NCBI GenBank assembly: GCA_946902875.1
Contig: OX336339.1
Coordinates: 20,429,349 to 20,493,348 of the forward strand
Reading direction: 5' to 3'
Length of the DNA: 64,000 bases
From: Nematopogon swammerdamellus
Taxonomy: Eukaryota > Arthropoda > Insecta > Lepidoptera > Adelidae
The translations under genes and the position numbers were made by a program. The notes beneath the pieces were generated by a model that worked only from the letters and a program-made list of their open reading frames with translations, was not told the DNA's origin and did no database searches. Of the stretch, positions 49,689 to 60,410 are shown piece after piece; the stretch's first letter is position 1, and each line of letters starts with the position of its first letter.

Positions 49689-52588
49689 CTAGCTGAGCCC
49701 GCGGCTCCGCTCGCGTGAAATTCGTATTTCAAAGAAGACAGTAAGTAACTATGGGCGAGGTCGAAGGCCGAGCTGCGTTCAGGAAGTCGATAAACCATAT
49801 CTAAGAAAGTAAGTACGAGTAAGGGCGAGGCCGAAGGCAAGCTGCGTTAAGGTAAACGATAAACCTTGTCAAATAAAGTAAGTAACTAACGGCGAGGCTT
49901 CAGGCTGAACTGTATTCTAGAAAGAAAATAAACCTTCTCGAAGAAAGTAAGTAACTGAGGGCGAGGCCGAAGGCCGAGCTGCGTTCAGGAAGACGATAAA
50001 CCTTCTCGAAAAAGTAAGTAACTGAGGGCGAGGCCGAAGGCCGAGCTGCGTTCAGGAAGACTATAAACCTTATCGAAGAAAGTAAGTAACTAAGGGCGAG
50101 GCCGAAGGCCGAGCTGCGTTCAGAAAGACCATGAACCTTCACGAAGACAGTAAGTAACTGAGGGCGAGGCCGAAGGCCGAGCTGCGTTCAGGAAGACTAT
50201 AAACCTTATCGAAGAAAGTAAGTAACTAAGGGCGAGGCCGAACGCCGAGCTGCGTTCAGAAAGACCATGAACCTTCACGAAGACAGTAAGTAACTGAGGG
50301 CGAGGCCGAAGGCCGAGCTGCGTTCAGGAAGGCGATAAACCTTATCTATGAAAGTATGTAACTAAGGGCGAGGCCGAACGCCGAGCTGCGTTCAGAAAAA
50401 CTATAAACCTTCTCGAAGAAAGTAAGTACCTGAAAGCGAGGCCGAAGGCCGAGCTACGTTCAGGAATACCATAAACCTTCTCAAAGAAAGTAAGTAACTA
50501 AGGGCAAGGCCGAAGGCCGAGCTGCGTTCAGAAAGACTATAAACTTTCTCAAAGAAAGTAAGTAATTAAGGGCGAGGCCGAAGGCCGAGCTGCGTTCAGG
50601 AAGACTATAAACCTTATCGAAGAAAGTTTGTAACTAAGGGCGAGGCCGAAGGCCGAGCTGCATTCAGAAAGACTATAAACCTTCTCGAAGAAAGTAAGTA
50701 ACTGAAAGCGAGGCCGAAGGCCGAGCTACGATCAGGAAGACCATAAACCTTCTCAAAGAAAGTAAGTAACAAAGGGCGAGGCCGAAGGCCGAGCTGCGTT
50801 CAGGAAGACGATAAACCTTATCTAAGAAAGTAAGTAATTAAGAGCGAGGCCGAAGGCCGAGCTACGTTCAGCAAGACCATAAACCTTCTCGAAGAAAGTA
50901 AGTAACTGAGGGCGAGGCCGAAGGCCGAGCTGCGTTCAGGAAGACTATAAACCTTCTCGAAGAAAATAAGTAACTGAGGGCGAGGCCGAAGGCCGAGCGG
51001 CGTTCAGGAAGACGATAAACCTTCTCGAAAAAGTAAGTAACTGAGGGCGAGGCAGAATACCGACCTGCGTTCAGAAAGACTATAAACCTTCTCAAAGTAA
51101 GTAAGTAACTAAGGGCGAGGCCGAAGGCCGAGCTGCGTTCAGGAAGACCATGAACCTTCTCGAAAAAGTAAGTAACTGAGGGCGAGGCAGAATACCGACC
51201 TGCGTTCAGAAAGACTATAAACATTCTCAAAGTAAGTAAGTAACTAACGGCGAGGCCGAAGGCCGAGCTGCGTTCAGGAAGACCATGAACCTTCTCGAAG
51301 ACAGTAAGTAACTGAGGGCGAGGCCGAAGGCCGAGCTGCGTTCAGGAAGACTATAAACCTTATCGAAGAAAGTAAGTAACTAAGGGCGAGGCCGAAGGCC
51401 GAGCTGCGTTCAGAAAGACCATGAACCTTCACGAAGACAATAAGTAACTGAGGGCGAGGCCGAAGGCCGAGCTGCGTTCAGGAAGGCGATAAACCTTATC
51501 TAAGAAAGTATGTAACTAAGGGCGAGGCCGAAGGCCGAGCTGCGTTCAGAAAAACTATAAACCTTCTCGAAGAAAGTAAGTAACTGAAAGCGAGGCCGAA
51601 GGCCGAGCTACGTTCAGGAATACCATAAACCTTCTCAAAGAAAGTAAGTAACTAAGGGCAAGGCCGAAGGCCGAGCTGCGTTCAGAAAGACTATAAACTT
51701 TCTCAAACAAGTAAGTAATTAAGGGCGAGGCCGAAGGCCGAGCTGCGTTCAGGAAGACTATAAAACTTATCGAAGAAAGTATGCAACTAAGGGCGAGGCC
51801 GAAGGCCGAGCTGCATTCAGAAAGACTATAAACCTTCTCGAAGAAAGTAAGTAACTGATAGCGAGGCCGAAGGCCGAGCTACGTTCAGGAAGACCATAAA
51901 CCTTCTCAAAGAAAGTAAGTAACAAAGGGCGAGGCCGAAGGCCGAGCTGCGTTCAGGAAGACGATAAACCTTATCTAAGAAAGTAAGTAATTAAGGGCGA
52001 GACCGAAGGCCGAGCTACGTTCAGGAAGACCATAAACCTTCTCGAAGAAAGTAAGTAACTGAGGGCGAGGCCGAAGGCCGAGCTGCGTTCAGGAAGGCTA
52101 TAAACCTTCTCGAAGGAAGTAAGTAACTGAGGGCGAGGCCGAAGGCCGAGCGGCGTTCAGGAAGACTATAAACGTTCTCGAAGAAAGTAAGTAATTAAGG
52201 GCGAGGCCGAAGGCCGAGCTGCATTCAGAAAGACCATGAACCTTCTCGAAGGCAGTAAGTAACTGAGGGCAAGGCCGAAGGCCGAGCTGCGTTCAGGAAG
52301 GCGATAAACCTTATCTAAGAATGTAAGTAATTAAGGGCGAGGCTCTCTCTCGGCCGAGCTACGTTCAGGAAGACCATAAGACCATAATATTACATAAAAA
52401 AAAAAAACTTTCATACAAAGTCGTCGTCCCCATATCCCCCCTTAAAGTTGTAATTTCCAAAAAATCCTTAACGGATTCTTACGTTATGAAATAAACCTAT
52501 GTTCCAAATTTCAGCTTTCTAGACTTAGTAGTTTCGGCTGTGCGTTAATAGATCAGTCAGTCAGGACAAACAATTTTATAAGTATAGA
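49689..52588 (-). mobile_element. 2.9-kb non-autonomous Helitron filled with a satellite
   Basis: The minus-strand 5' end is TCTATACTTATAAAATTGTT at 52588 (preceded by A) and the 3' end is GCGAGCGGAGCCGCGGGCTC then AGCTAG at 49689 (followed by T), so it fits insertion between A and T. The left subterminal region, seen on the plus strand as GTGAAATTCGTATTTCAAAGAAGA, is shared with the Helitron at 20334. Between 49733 and 52370 lies a tandem array. The right 200 bp (GAAATAAACCTATGTTCCAA, GTTAATAGATCAGTCAGTCAG) are unique. No Rep/helicase. Confidence 0.78.
49733..52375. repeat. 63-bp satellite array, about 40 units, with a higher-order duplication
   Basis: Unit of about 62-66 bp: GAAAGTAAGTAACTAAGGGC, GAGGCCGAAGGCCGAGCTGC, GTTCAGGAAGACGATAAACC, TTCTCGAA. 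The core GGCCGAAGGCC forms a hairpin in each unit. Variant units occur in the same order at about 50125-50870 and 51279-52020, with an offset of 1154 bp: GGCGATAAACCTTATCT at 50331 and 51485, and CAGGAATACC at 50461 and 51615. This points to block duplication. Minus-strand ORFs of 80-120 codons (SSAFGLALSYLL) are by-products of units near a multiple of three. Confidence 0.92.
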
Positions 52589-52679
52589 TATCTACTCTTT
52601 ATTCTACTCGTATCTTCTACCAAAAGCATCTATCTACACTACACCAACGCAACGCAACAGAACTGCTAACGCCATATAT

Positions 52680-52895
52680 TACGACCATTCGACACTAAAT
52701 TCCGTTTTCTTTGATACTGCTCAACCCTAAGGCTATTTAACTTTATGGTATATAGCCTACTATAGTGAGCCTGAAGACTACTCTTTACATTGGTGTAAAC
52801 CGCATAAAAATCTGTTAAGTGGTTCCGAGTTTACCTCAAACATACATACATACATGCAAACAGACGTTTCCTTTTATAAGAAGTAGAGATAGAGA
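52680..52895 (-). mobile_element. Helitron 5' part, fragment
   Basis: CATTCGACACTAAATTCCG, GCTATTTAACTTTATGGTAT, AAAATCTGTTAAGTGGTTCC and TTCCTTTTATAAGAAGTAGA match 48290-48478. Confidence 0.5.
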
Positions 52896-52998
52896 AAAGA
52901 AGATAGAGATTAAATTATCCTCCCTTCCCCTCTCCCCCGTACCTCAACCCCACTCTTCAAAACCACCCCCAGTATGGATAAAATTATTTAAAATCATT

Positions 52999-53605
52999 TA
53001 AAATCCTAAAACCTAATTTTGAAATCATCCCCTATTTTAATTTAAGGGTTGATTTAGCAAAAACGCTGAAACACGTATTCTTTATTTTATACCAAAAGCC
53101 TAAATATGAATTTTCATATCCCTAACTTGAGAAATGATGGGTTCCCCATACATTCTTCCATCCCCTATTTCACCCCGTTAAGGGTTGTTTTTTTGAGACA
53201 AAAGGTAGCCTATGTTCTTCCTCAGGATGCAATTCAGCTCCGTACAAAATTTCATAAAATCCTAAAATCTAATTTTGAAATCAACCCCTATTTTAATTTA
53301 AGGGTTGATTTAGCAAAAACGCTGAAACACGTATTTCTTTATTTCATACCAAAAGCCCAAATATAAATTGTCATATCCCTAACTTAAGAAATGCTGAGTA
53401 CCCCATACAAACTTTCATCCCCTATTTCACCCCCTTAAGGGTTGTTTTTTGAGACAAAAAGTAGCCTATGTCCGTCCTCGGGATGCAATTCATCTCCGTG
53501 CAATATTTTATCGAAATCTGTTCAGCGGTTTAGACGTGAAAAGGTAACAGACAGACAGACAGACAGACAACAGAGTTACTTTCGAATTTATAATATTAGT
53601 ATGGA
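52999..53605 (-). mobile_element. Helitron-type 5' region with a 256-bp tandem duplication
   Basis: AAAATCCTAAAACCTAATTT at 53000 recurs at 53256, with about 256 bp duplicated: GGGTTGATTTAGCAAAAACG, CATATCCCTAACTT, CCCCTATTTCACCCC and GGATGCAATTCA appear in both copies. It runs to ATCTGTTCAGCGGTTTAGAC, an (ACAG)n run at 53551-53570 and TTTATAATATTAGTATGGA at 53588, the usual reversed lepidopteran Helitron 5' end. The 86-codon plus ORF at 53106 is incidental. Confidence 0.65.
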
Positions 53606-54095
53606 CTAGTATGGAAGTATGGATTTTATCAAGTGTGGAAACAATATTGGGTTAATTATTGAGTGGGTGTATATGACACTCTGTGGGTATGTGTGAGTGT
53701 GTGTTTTTTTAACACTATGTAAAATGGTCTGTATGAAAATAAACAAATACAAATACAAACTCGACCATAACGCGGGCAAAAGTCAGTTCCTTGCAATTGT
53801 ATCCGAAATATTCCAGTACTTAATTTAGTCAACGAAAACTGAATATTCACGCTGCGGATCTCTCACAATATTGGCTCTGTGCAATCGATCTATGAATAAA
53901 TCAAGAAATTCAGCCATTTCATAGCTCGTCTAGGCCAGCCTTTGCTAGAATAATTCTCACAGTTAATCTTAGGCAGAGAACGTGGAATTATGTACATGGT
54001 GTATTAGAATTGTCTGATTTAATTTTAATTTAATGTCTCATAATCATAATCCATCTCGATAAACATGAAGAGGGAGCATGTAATATATCAAACTA
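53606..54095. other. unassigned sequence
   Basis: Nothing supported. A GTGTGTG tract is near 53692. Confidence 0.3.
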
Positions 54096-54099
54096 ACAT

Positions 54100-54205
54100 T
54101 AAAAAAAATGTGGACATTTTTCTCACATAGAGGATTCCGTAGCTATTTCCTTCTTGCACGTATAGCGATTGCGCGCAGCGATCACGCGGTCGCACAGTGT
54201 CTCTA
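54100..54205 (+). repeat. GATCACGCGGTCGCAC repeat fragment
   Basis: AGAGGATTCCGTAGCTATTT, CGTATAGCGATTGCGCG and GCGATCACGCGGTCGCACAG match 12885-12965. Confidence 0.55.
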
Positions 54206-54456
54206 ATAGGTACTATAGTAGTATTAAACGGTCTTGGCAGGTCGGGCAATAAAGTTTTATGACCTGGGGAAGCGAATCTGCGCGCGGTGCTTTGTCGATA
54301 AAAAGTCACCTTGGTCGATAGAAATTAGGTTTTTTTAATTTATTTGAATTAATAATATTCTAACACGAATACCAATAAATACGTCGTAAAAATTGAAAAA
54401 TCATTTTAGAAAACGGTTATATTGTGCTTTTAAATTTAACTATAACCCCTGTCGGT

Positions 54457-54660
54457 CTGTGTAGCGGTGAGGCCAAAAGCTTCTTGAAGACGCTTGGCTC
54501 TCTGCTGGCGGACACAACTGGTGTCCTGCAATCAAAGGCTTAGTTTATCCAGAGGGTAAGCCTGGCTATTCAGTCGGGTAATACCGCAAGCGTCCTGGAA
54601 AATTTCCAAAACACTCCTTTTGATGGTTACGTATTTCCAGGTGTGTTAGGTAGAACTTAG
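54457..54660 (+). pseudogene. second copy of the C-terminal WDAT/TLAPS-type domain
   Basis: Plus strand: SGEAKSFLKTLGSLLADTTG, VLQSKA, stop, FIQRVSLAIQSGNTASVLEN, FQNTPFDGYVF, ending in a stop at 54660. It aligns with SEAKRGLSWL... YFIQRVSLAIQRGNAASALR, TFENARFDSYF of the fragment at 20773. Only the last ~65 codons remain, with one internal stop. Unlike the first copy there is no satellite around it, so this domain reached two loci independently or with different carriers. Confidence 0.7.
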
Positions 54661-54762
54661 TTATTTTTATTATTTTATAAGTTATTTAATAAATAAATAC
54701 AATACTGGACTAATAATTAAATCTGCCATGAAACTTTAACAATGGAAAAGATGACAGACATG

Positions 54763-55230
54763 TTAAGCATCTTATTCACCATCCATCTTGCTGTACGTCC
54801 CGCCAAGGTCGCCGTGCTGGACGTAACATACACACCATCGTGCGCGCATCCAGCGTGCTAGTTGCAGTCGAACGAGTGAGAGAGATAGCACGTCTGTTGT
54901 TTTGTTGTCTATAAAATGTCAAAAAATTTGAATTTGCTGTACAGCAAGCCTACACACGATCCAGCACGCACGATGCACGACCGTCCTGACGTATGTCCCA
55001 TATAAGTTACTCTATGGTCCGGGATATTCATTATCCATCGGTGACGTACGTCACGCGTAGAAAGTGGTGGGGGGACCGTTGCTGGATGAAAAATGCGTCC
55101 AGCGGGTCCAGCAAGCAATTAATAATAATTACCGGCGTACGTCGAGCCTATTCATTGTCGTTTTTCATCGCGCATCGTGCGTGGCCTTCGCAGGACGTAC
55201 AGCAAGATGGATGGTGAATAAGATGCTTTA
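54763..55230. mobile_element. 462-bp MITE with TTA target duplication
   Basis: Ends AGCATCTTATTCACCATCCA then TCTTGCTGTACGTCC (54766 onward) and its exact reverse complement up to 55227, about 35 bp identical. TTA flanks both sides (54763-54765 and 55228-55230), as for PIF/Harbinger-type elements. The centre has GTGACGTACGTCAC (55041-55054), a perfect palindrome, and several CACGCACGATGC-like inverted words. No gene; ORFs at 54909, 54993 and 55064 are incidental. Confidence 0.8.
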
Positions 55231-56595
55231 TAGTGGACGAACTGACGTGGTTGAGTATTCCATAACCATATTGTTTTTTAATGAATATTACCCAGCTAAA
55301 AGTGCATTATTGTCCTTTCCATACACCTACATAGATTCACCGAATTCCGCAGTCCCAGACGCTTCGACGGCGCTAGCAAGAGGTCGCCCGTTTGACATTC
55401 CGGACCGCACTCGAATCCGCCCCCTTCGGTCAATGCTGGCTTGCATTTACTCGCAAATTCCAAATTATATGGTACGGGAAACTCAGACCGCGCTGCCTAG
55501 AGCCAAATGAGTACCTACGCCGTAGATCAGTACCTACGGGCTAACCCACGTCTGCTTTCCAGTCGTCTGGCTTCAAGCTTTATGGACTCCCGGTCAGTGA
55601 GATTTGAATAAGAGGGATTAAATTCTTTGTCATTCAAAAGGAACATTATTCTGTCTGTAAGCACCAAACTGAATGTGCAAATACTCTACTGTACATAGTT
55701 TACTTTTAGGGCTGGGAAATGATTGTCATACCTCTACCGTTTTCATCAACGCATGTGACGTATATCTTAGTCGGATATGATATCACGATATCATTGACGC
55801 GAGCGCATCCGCAGGCACAGTGATTTCTAAAATAAATTGCCACGCTTCGATACGTTTTGACTTCAAGTACGCGTGATGAGGATTTCAAATGAATTTCAAA
55901 GTACGCAAATTGAGATTCCGCCACCTCATATCCACTGCTGATTCCCTATTCATGTTCACAATCATTTCGTGCACCTTATTGTGCGCATCGTATTAGTATT
56001 TAAATGAAGTTATTTATATACGAATTTAAATATGGGTGAAGCGTAGAGCGATTTGTGTAACATTCAATGAGGTAAGTAAGGGAAAGGGTTTTGGAATTTT
56101 TAAAATATACTTACAGTGAATTTATTTGAATACAGAGAAGTCAAGAAAATTGGAGTAATTATTTTCTGTAGATAATGTTTGCCACTCTTAACAGTTTTTT
56201 TTTGTGTTAGTAGTTAATTTTCCTTCGCTGAACGGTAGGTATTAATTATAGTTTTCTGTGGGGTAAGTATATTAAACCGCTTTTCATTCAGGCAGTTCGT
56301 ATGTGAAAAAATATAAAACGAATGTTATCTTTTGAAGATGGATTCTAATTGAAAGTTGATCTTACGACGAAGAGAACTAATATTACCACTTCACCGTTAA
56401 GTTTTATGAACTCCTAGTACTTCGACTTGCCTGCAGCAGAAACTTGATCGCTTACTCGCAATGGATTTAAAAGTGTCTGAGAACCGTCTGTAGGCGATTG
56501 TTAATTAATAGAATAATTAATATTGAATATGTAACCTACACCTATACATAGAATAATTATTAAGATCCCTAATATATTTCATATGAATAAATAGT
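55231..56595. other. unassigned region
   Basis: ORF 55064-55510 (+, 148 codons) starts in the MITE; its downstream part has no domain I recognise. Nothing else seen. Confidence 0.35.
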
Positions 56596-56599
56596 AATT

Positions 56600-57412
56600 A
56601 AAACTACCTATCAATGACATGCTGCCACTCGGCAACATACATGTTAGGCGGATGGTAGTACAGCATACGGTTCCTATACCAGTCACCCTTCAGCCAGTCG
56701 GGATGTTGTGGATGAAAAAAGAGGCGCGAATACTTGTGTCTGAACTCGAACAAACACTTCGGTGTATTTCCGAATGGGGCAATTTGGTCAAGTTCGACGC
56801 TTTACACCCGCGGCGTTCACACCCGCTCCTTCCTTCCCACGCGACCACCTCGGGGTCCTCGGAGTTGAACTGTCGCACGATCTAAACTTCCGGTGCCATA
56901 TTATCGAGGACAAGGCCAAGCTGGCTTCTAAAAAGCTAGGCGTACTCAATAAGGTGCGATGGTAATTCACGCCGGGCCAAAGGCTGCTTTTGTATAAATC
57001 GCAGATCAGGTCCTGCTTGGAGCACTGCTCGCAATTGTGGGATGGCTCAGCCAAATACTAGCTTGCGCCTTTGGACTCGATCCAGCGTCGAGCCGTGCGA
57101 CTAGTGGGTGACCCCGACGACGTGTCCCGCGATCTAGAAGCACTGTAACTCCGTAGGGATGTCGGCGCGCTAAGTGTGTTCTATCGCTTATCGCGAATGC
57201 TCGGAGGAGCTGTTTAACGCGATCCCGCCGTCCCCTTTCCACCTCCGCACAACGCGCACTGGGCAAGGATTGCATCTCTATACGCTTAACTTACCACGGA
57301 TGCGTACCAATCGGTTCTGCAGATCTTTCCTCCACAGAACTGGTAAACTCTGGAACACTCTCCCTGCCCACTTATTTCCTGCGCCACATGTCCCGCTTAC
57401 GATAAAAAAACC
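56600..57412 (+). pseudogene. CR1/Jockey-type LINE reverse transcriptase, C-terminal half, multiply broken
   Basis: In shifting frames: ARILVSELEQTLRCISEWGN, LVKFDALHPRRSH; LSHDLNFRCHIIEDKAKLAS, KKLGVLNKVRW, stop; FTPGQRLLLYKSQIRSCLEH, CSQLWDGSAKY; LDSIQRRAVRLVGDPDDVSR; SEELFNAIPPSPFHLRTTRT; FCRSFLHRTGKLWNTLPAHL. This is the post-catalytic region of CR1/Jockey LINEs, in the right order and nearly complete to WN.LP. At least four frame changes or stops. Same family as 44244-44735. Confidence 0.85.
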
Positions 57413-57524
57413 TATCAAATAAAAAAGAAATTAATTATTTCGTGACTGTATGATAAAATTATTGTTGCTCAAATCGCACCACAAAAAGTTGAAAAAGCAA
57501 AAGCAAAAGGGGTTCTGATAGTTT

Positions 57525-57692
57525 TCACTATTTAGTATTATTTGTTGTTATATCCGCCAATTAACACATATTCTGTGAACATTTCAACCGGCTAGCTAAT
57601 ACGGTTCCAAAGATACACCCTTCGGACGGACGGACAGACAGGCAGACAGAAGTAATAGGTTTCCGTACGGGGTACGGAAACCTAAAAAGGAA
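57525..57692 (+). repeat. ACAG-core repeat, 3' half
   Basis: ATTTGTTGTTATATCCGCCA, CAACCGGCTAGCTAATACGG, GACGGACGGACAGACAGGCA and GGGTACGGAAACCTAAAAAGG. Confidence 0.65.
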
Positions 57693-57699
57693 CGCGCCG

Positions 57700-57808
57700 T
57701 GATAGAGGCCTTTAGTCCCGGACTGGCACGTCCTCGTAGATGAAATTGGCTGTGCCTGAGGGCCCGACCTCGTGCACAGCCACCTACTTCGGGTGCAATA
57801 AAAAAAGG
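57700..57808 (+). pseudogene. 3' UTR of CR1/Jockey LINE
   Basis: TAGTCCCGGACTGGCACGTC, GATGAAATTGGCTGTGCCTG and CTTCGGGTGCAATAAAAAAAG match the 3' ends at 15900-16000 and 30600-30690. Confidence 0.65.
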
Positions 57809-58340
57809 GGTCGGCCGACTGGAGGAAGGCGGCTGTCCATCTGTGACTGGAAAGCTTCTCTAAAAAATTACTAGTCTTCTCTTGAGACCATTTACGGGCT
57901 CAGAAAAGGTTCGACGCATAGTACAAGCTGTATTTACATCCCACGACAAGCGCAGAATAATTAATTAACGAGCAGAGCTAAGAAATACAACGCATTTCTA
58001 CAGCCGAGGGTCTTAGCCACGGCTCACGGGGACATGGAGGTTGGCCGTGGTAAAGGAAAGGGCCTGGCCTTGAAGTTTGCTGTGGCGCTGGAAGCCAAAT
58101 GTGAGCCCCGTTCTGTCCGTGGAAGGTACGAGTACCTACTACGTTGTGAAAAGCAAATGTATATATCTTTAGCAAAGTGATGATTTAGTCTTGGGCGAAA
58201 CAAAAATACGTGGAAATTTTCATCTTTAGAAAATAAAAATGGGCGCGAAATTTTAAAATATTTAGTAGCGAGATTCAGCGCAATAACATTTATTTTGAAA
58301 ACAAGCTTATAGACACATTGAATAGCCGCAAGCAGAAGAA
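57809..58340. other. unassigned sequence
   Basis: No coding or repeat signal supported. Confidence 0.3.
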
Positions 58341-58345
58341 GAATG

Positions 58346-58675
58346 TACCGTGTGGGGCCGGTACTTTAAAAGAATAGCCCCACTGCATCCCTCCCCGTGT
58401 ATGTCGTAAAAGGCGACTAAGGGATATGGCTCCCTTCTTATATTACTAGGTGGTAGGGTTCAACCCGCCCGGGTTGGTACCACCGCACTGAATGAAAGGT
58501 CGGTTGAAACGGCTATGCAAATAGTTTGTGTTTTCCGTCCAGTTCAGTGTAGCCGGCACGACCGAAGGGAATCACTGACGTGGCACCAAGTTCATCCGGT
58601 GTTATGGGCTGACATCACGGATGTTGTAGGTGATGAAGCCAACCGTGTCAGCATCAATAAAAAAAAGAAAAAAAG
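58346..58675 (+). mobile_element. SINE type I, full length
   Basis: TACCGTGTGGGGCCGGTACT, GTCGTAAAAGGCGACTAAGG, GGTAGGGTTCAACCCGCCCG, CCACCGCACTGAATGAAAGG, GTGTTATGGGCTGACATCAC and CCAACCGTGTCAGCATCAAT with an A tail. AAGAATG precedes the element and recurs after the tail (58673 region), a likely 7-bp target duplication. Reference copy for head plus body I on the plus strand. Confidence 0.85.
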
Positions 58676-59465
58676 AATGCTTTTTATTTCTGTAAAAAAA
58701 TGGGGAGAATTAGTTCACAAGCTCTGTCCACACTGTGCATTTTTTCGTGCCTCAATGGCATCCTAATAAATAAAGCGAAGACCCCACGGGCGGCACCGGC
58801 GGCAGCCGATCGTGTAACGTACGTCAATATTACGAATATATATTTCAACTAACTATTAAATACTGACAGTTTTCTTCTCCCATCCTGCCCGTTCTTTCTG
58901 AGAGAGAAAGAGTAGGAAAATTCGCCTACCGACTTTTTTTATTCAGTCTCTCGGTAGGTTCAAGTTGCAACACAATATTTATTTGATAGCTTAATACCAT
59001 TATATTGCAAATATAGACAGGATGCTGCATACGCCTTGATGCATTCAATCACAGTATTTAGACGAACGAGGAATTTCAAATCGAAAAAGTAAGTTTACGA
59101 AGAAGAGGCTCAGCTTGAACATAGCTTTATAACAGGAGAGCAACCGAATCGCAGTATAGTCAGCGAAGCGGCAATAAGCCTATAAGATAAAACATGAAAG
59201 TTTCACCCACGCAATAATCAGAACGAAGCTCGAAAACAATGAAGCATTCAACTCCTCTGCACGGCTGAGGGAGGAATCTCTTGCCCTTTCTGTATAGTAA
59301 AGTATATTTTGATCATCCAACCATGAAAGTTATTTTATTAAGGTCGTAATATATTTTTCATTCGTCTCCTTTATTCACTGTATCTGAATTCATGCGCTAC
59401 TCCTACATTCCAAATATTAGCTCGTAAAGAATGCACCATGGCGTTAAACTCGCCCTTCTGTGCTT
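58676..59465. other. unassigned sequence
   Basis: No coding or repeat signal supported apart from GTGTAACGTACGTCAATAT near 58813, shared with 45381. Confidence 0.3.
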
Positions 59466-59467
59466 TG

Positions 59468-59612
59468 GTGGTAGGGTTTAACCCGCCCGGGTTCGTACCA
59501 CCACCGTACCAAGGGAAACACTGACAAGGCACCCAGTTCACCGCAAAGTGTTATAGCCGGACATCGCGGATGTAGTAAAGTCATGTAGCCAACTGTTTCA
59601 GTTTCCACATAA
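59468..59612 (+). mobile_element. SINE type I body with internal deletion
   Basis: GGTGGTAGGGTTTAACCCGC, GTTCGTACCACCACCGTACC, then directly AAGGGAAACACTGACAAGGC and AGCCAACTGTTTCAGTTTCC. About 70 bp of the body centre (the TTTGTGTTTTCCG part) is missing. Confidence 0.7.
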
Positions 59613-60408
59613 AAGAAAACCATACATAAATACATACATACGCTGCCATAATCATAACGCTCCGAGAAGCAAGCTACTCAATGTACGCCGAGATTATAGT
59701 ATTACAATTTGTAACAACATTGGAAGCTATATTCACAAGCGAAAATAGCCCGTAATTGGCTCCCCATCTAAAAAGGAAGAACACATCGCTTACATTTTTT
59801 TAATAAAACCAATATTTTCAAGACCGCCTCGGTCGAGGCATCTAATTATATCAAATTTCCATTGAATTTCCAACCGAAACTCTAAACAAGCGAGGTAATA
59901 AATTTTACCTTTACGAAAATCAGTTGGTATTACGAGGCTTTTATTAGATCGCTGCATATTTTACCGGGCTCTGTTATTAGATTTTACAAAATATTTAGGA
60001 GCACGCAAATTCAGTTGGAAAACTTTTCGTGCTCAAGTTGAAATAAATTAGAAATGAATTCTCTAAATGTTATGCTTGTTTAAAATTTGAAGAACCTACC
60101 TAACTCACGCCAGTAAAATTCGGAAAAATATTTTGATAATTTAAGTATGTTCATGTCTGTTAGGTAGTTTTCAATTATTTGTACTACTTTTTACGATATA
60201 AAATAAATAGCTGAGTATATTCTTAATTCTCAAATACAAAACAGTTTTAAATACATGTTTTTTTGCGATCTTCGATAATACTATATCAATCTTTTTTCTG
60301 TTGTTATCGCATGTTCTCTGTCAACTGTCAATCGTCGTGCAGCAGAGTGCTCAAGAAGATCGGCCATACCCTTGTCTAGAACCATCAAACCGTAATCAAG
60401 CGTGACTT
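59613..60408. other. unassigned AT-rich sequence
   Basis: No coding or repeat signal supported. Confidence 0.3.
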
Positions 60409-60410
60409 AA

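Noticed and set aside
50868..51230. Membrane-like repetitive peptide (SSAFGLALSYLLSS) on the minus strand
   Set aside because: It is the translation of the 63-bp satellite in one frame. Similar ORFs at 20323, 49535 and 49900 have the same cause.
49733..52375. CRISPR-like array
   Set aside because: Units follow one another without unique spacers, lengths are about 63 bp, the setting is eukaryotic, and the array lies within Helitron ends.
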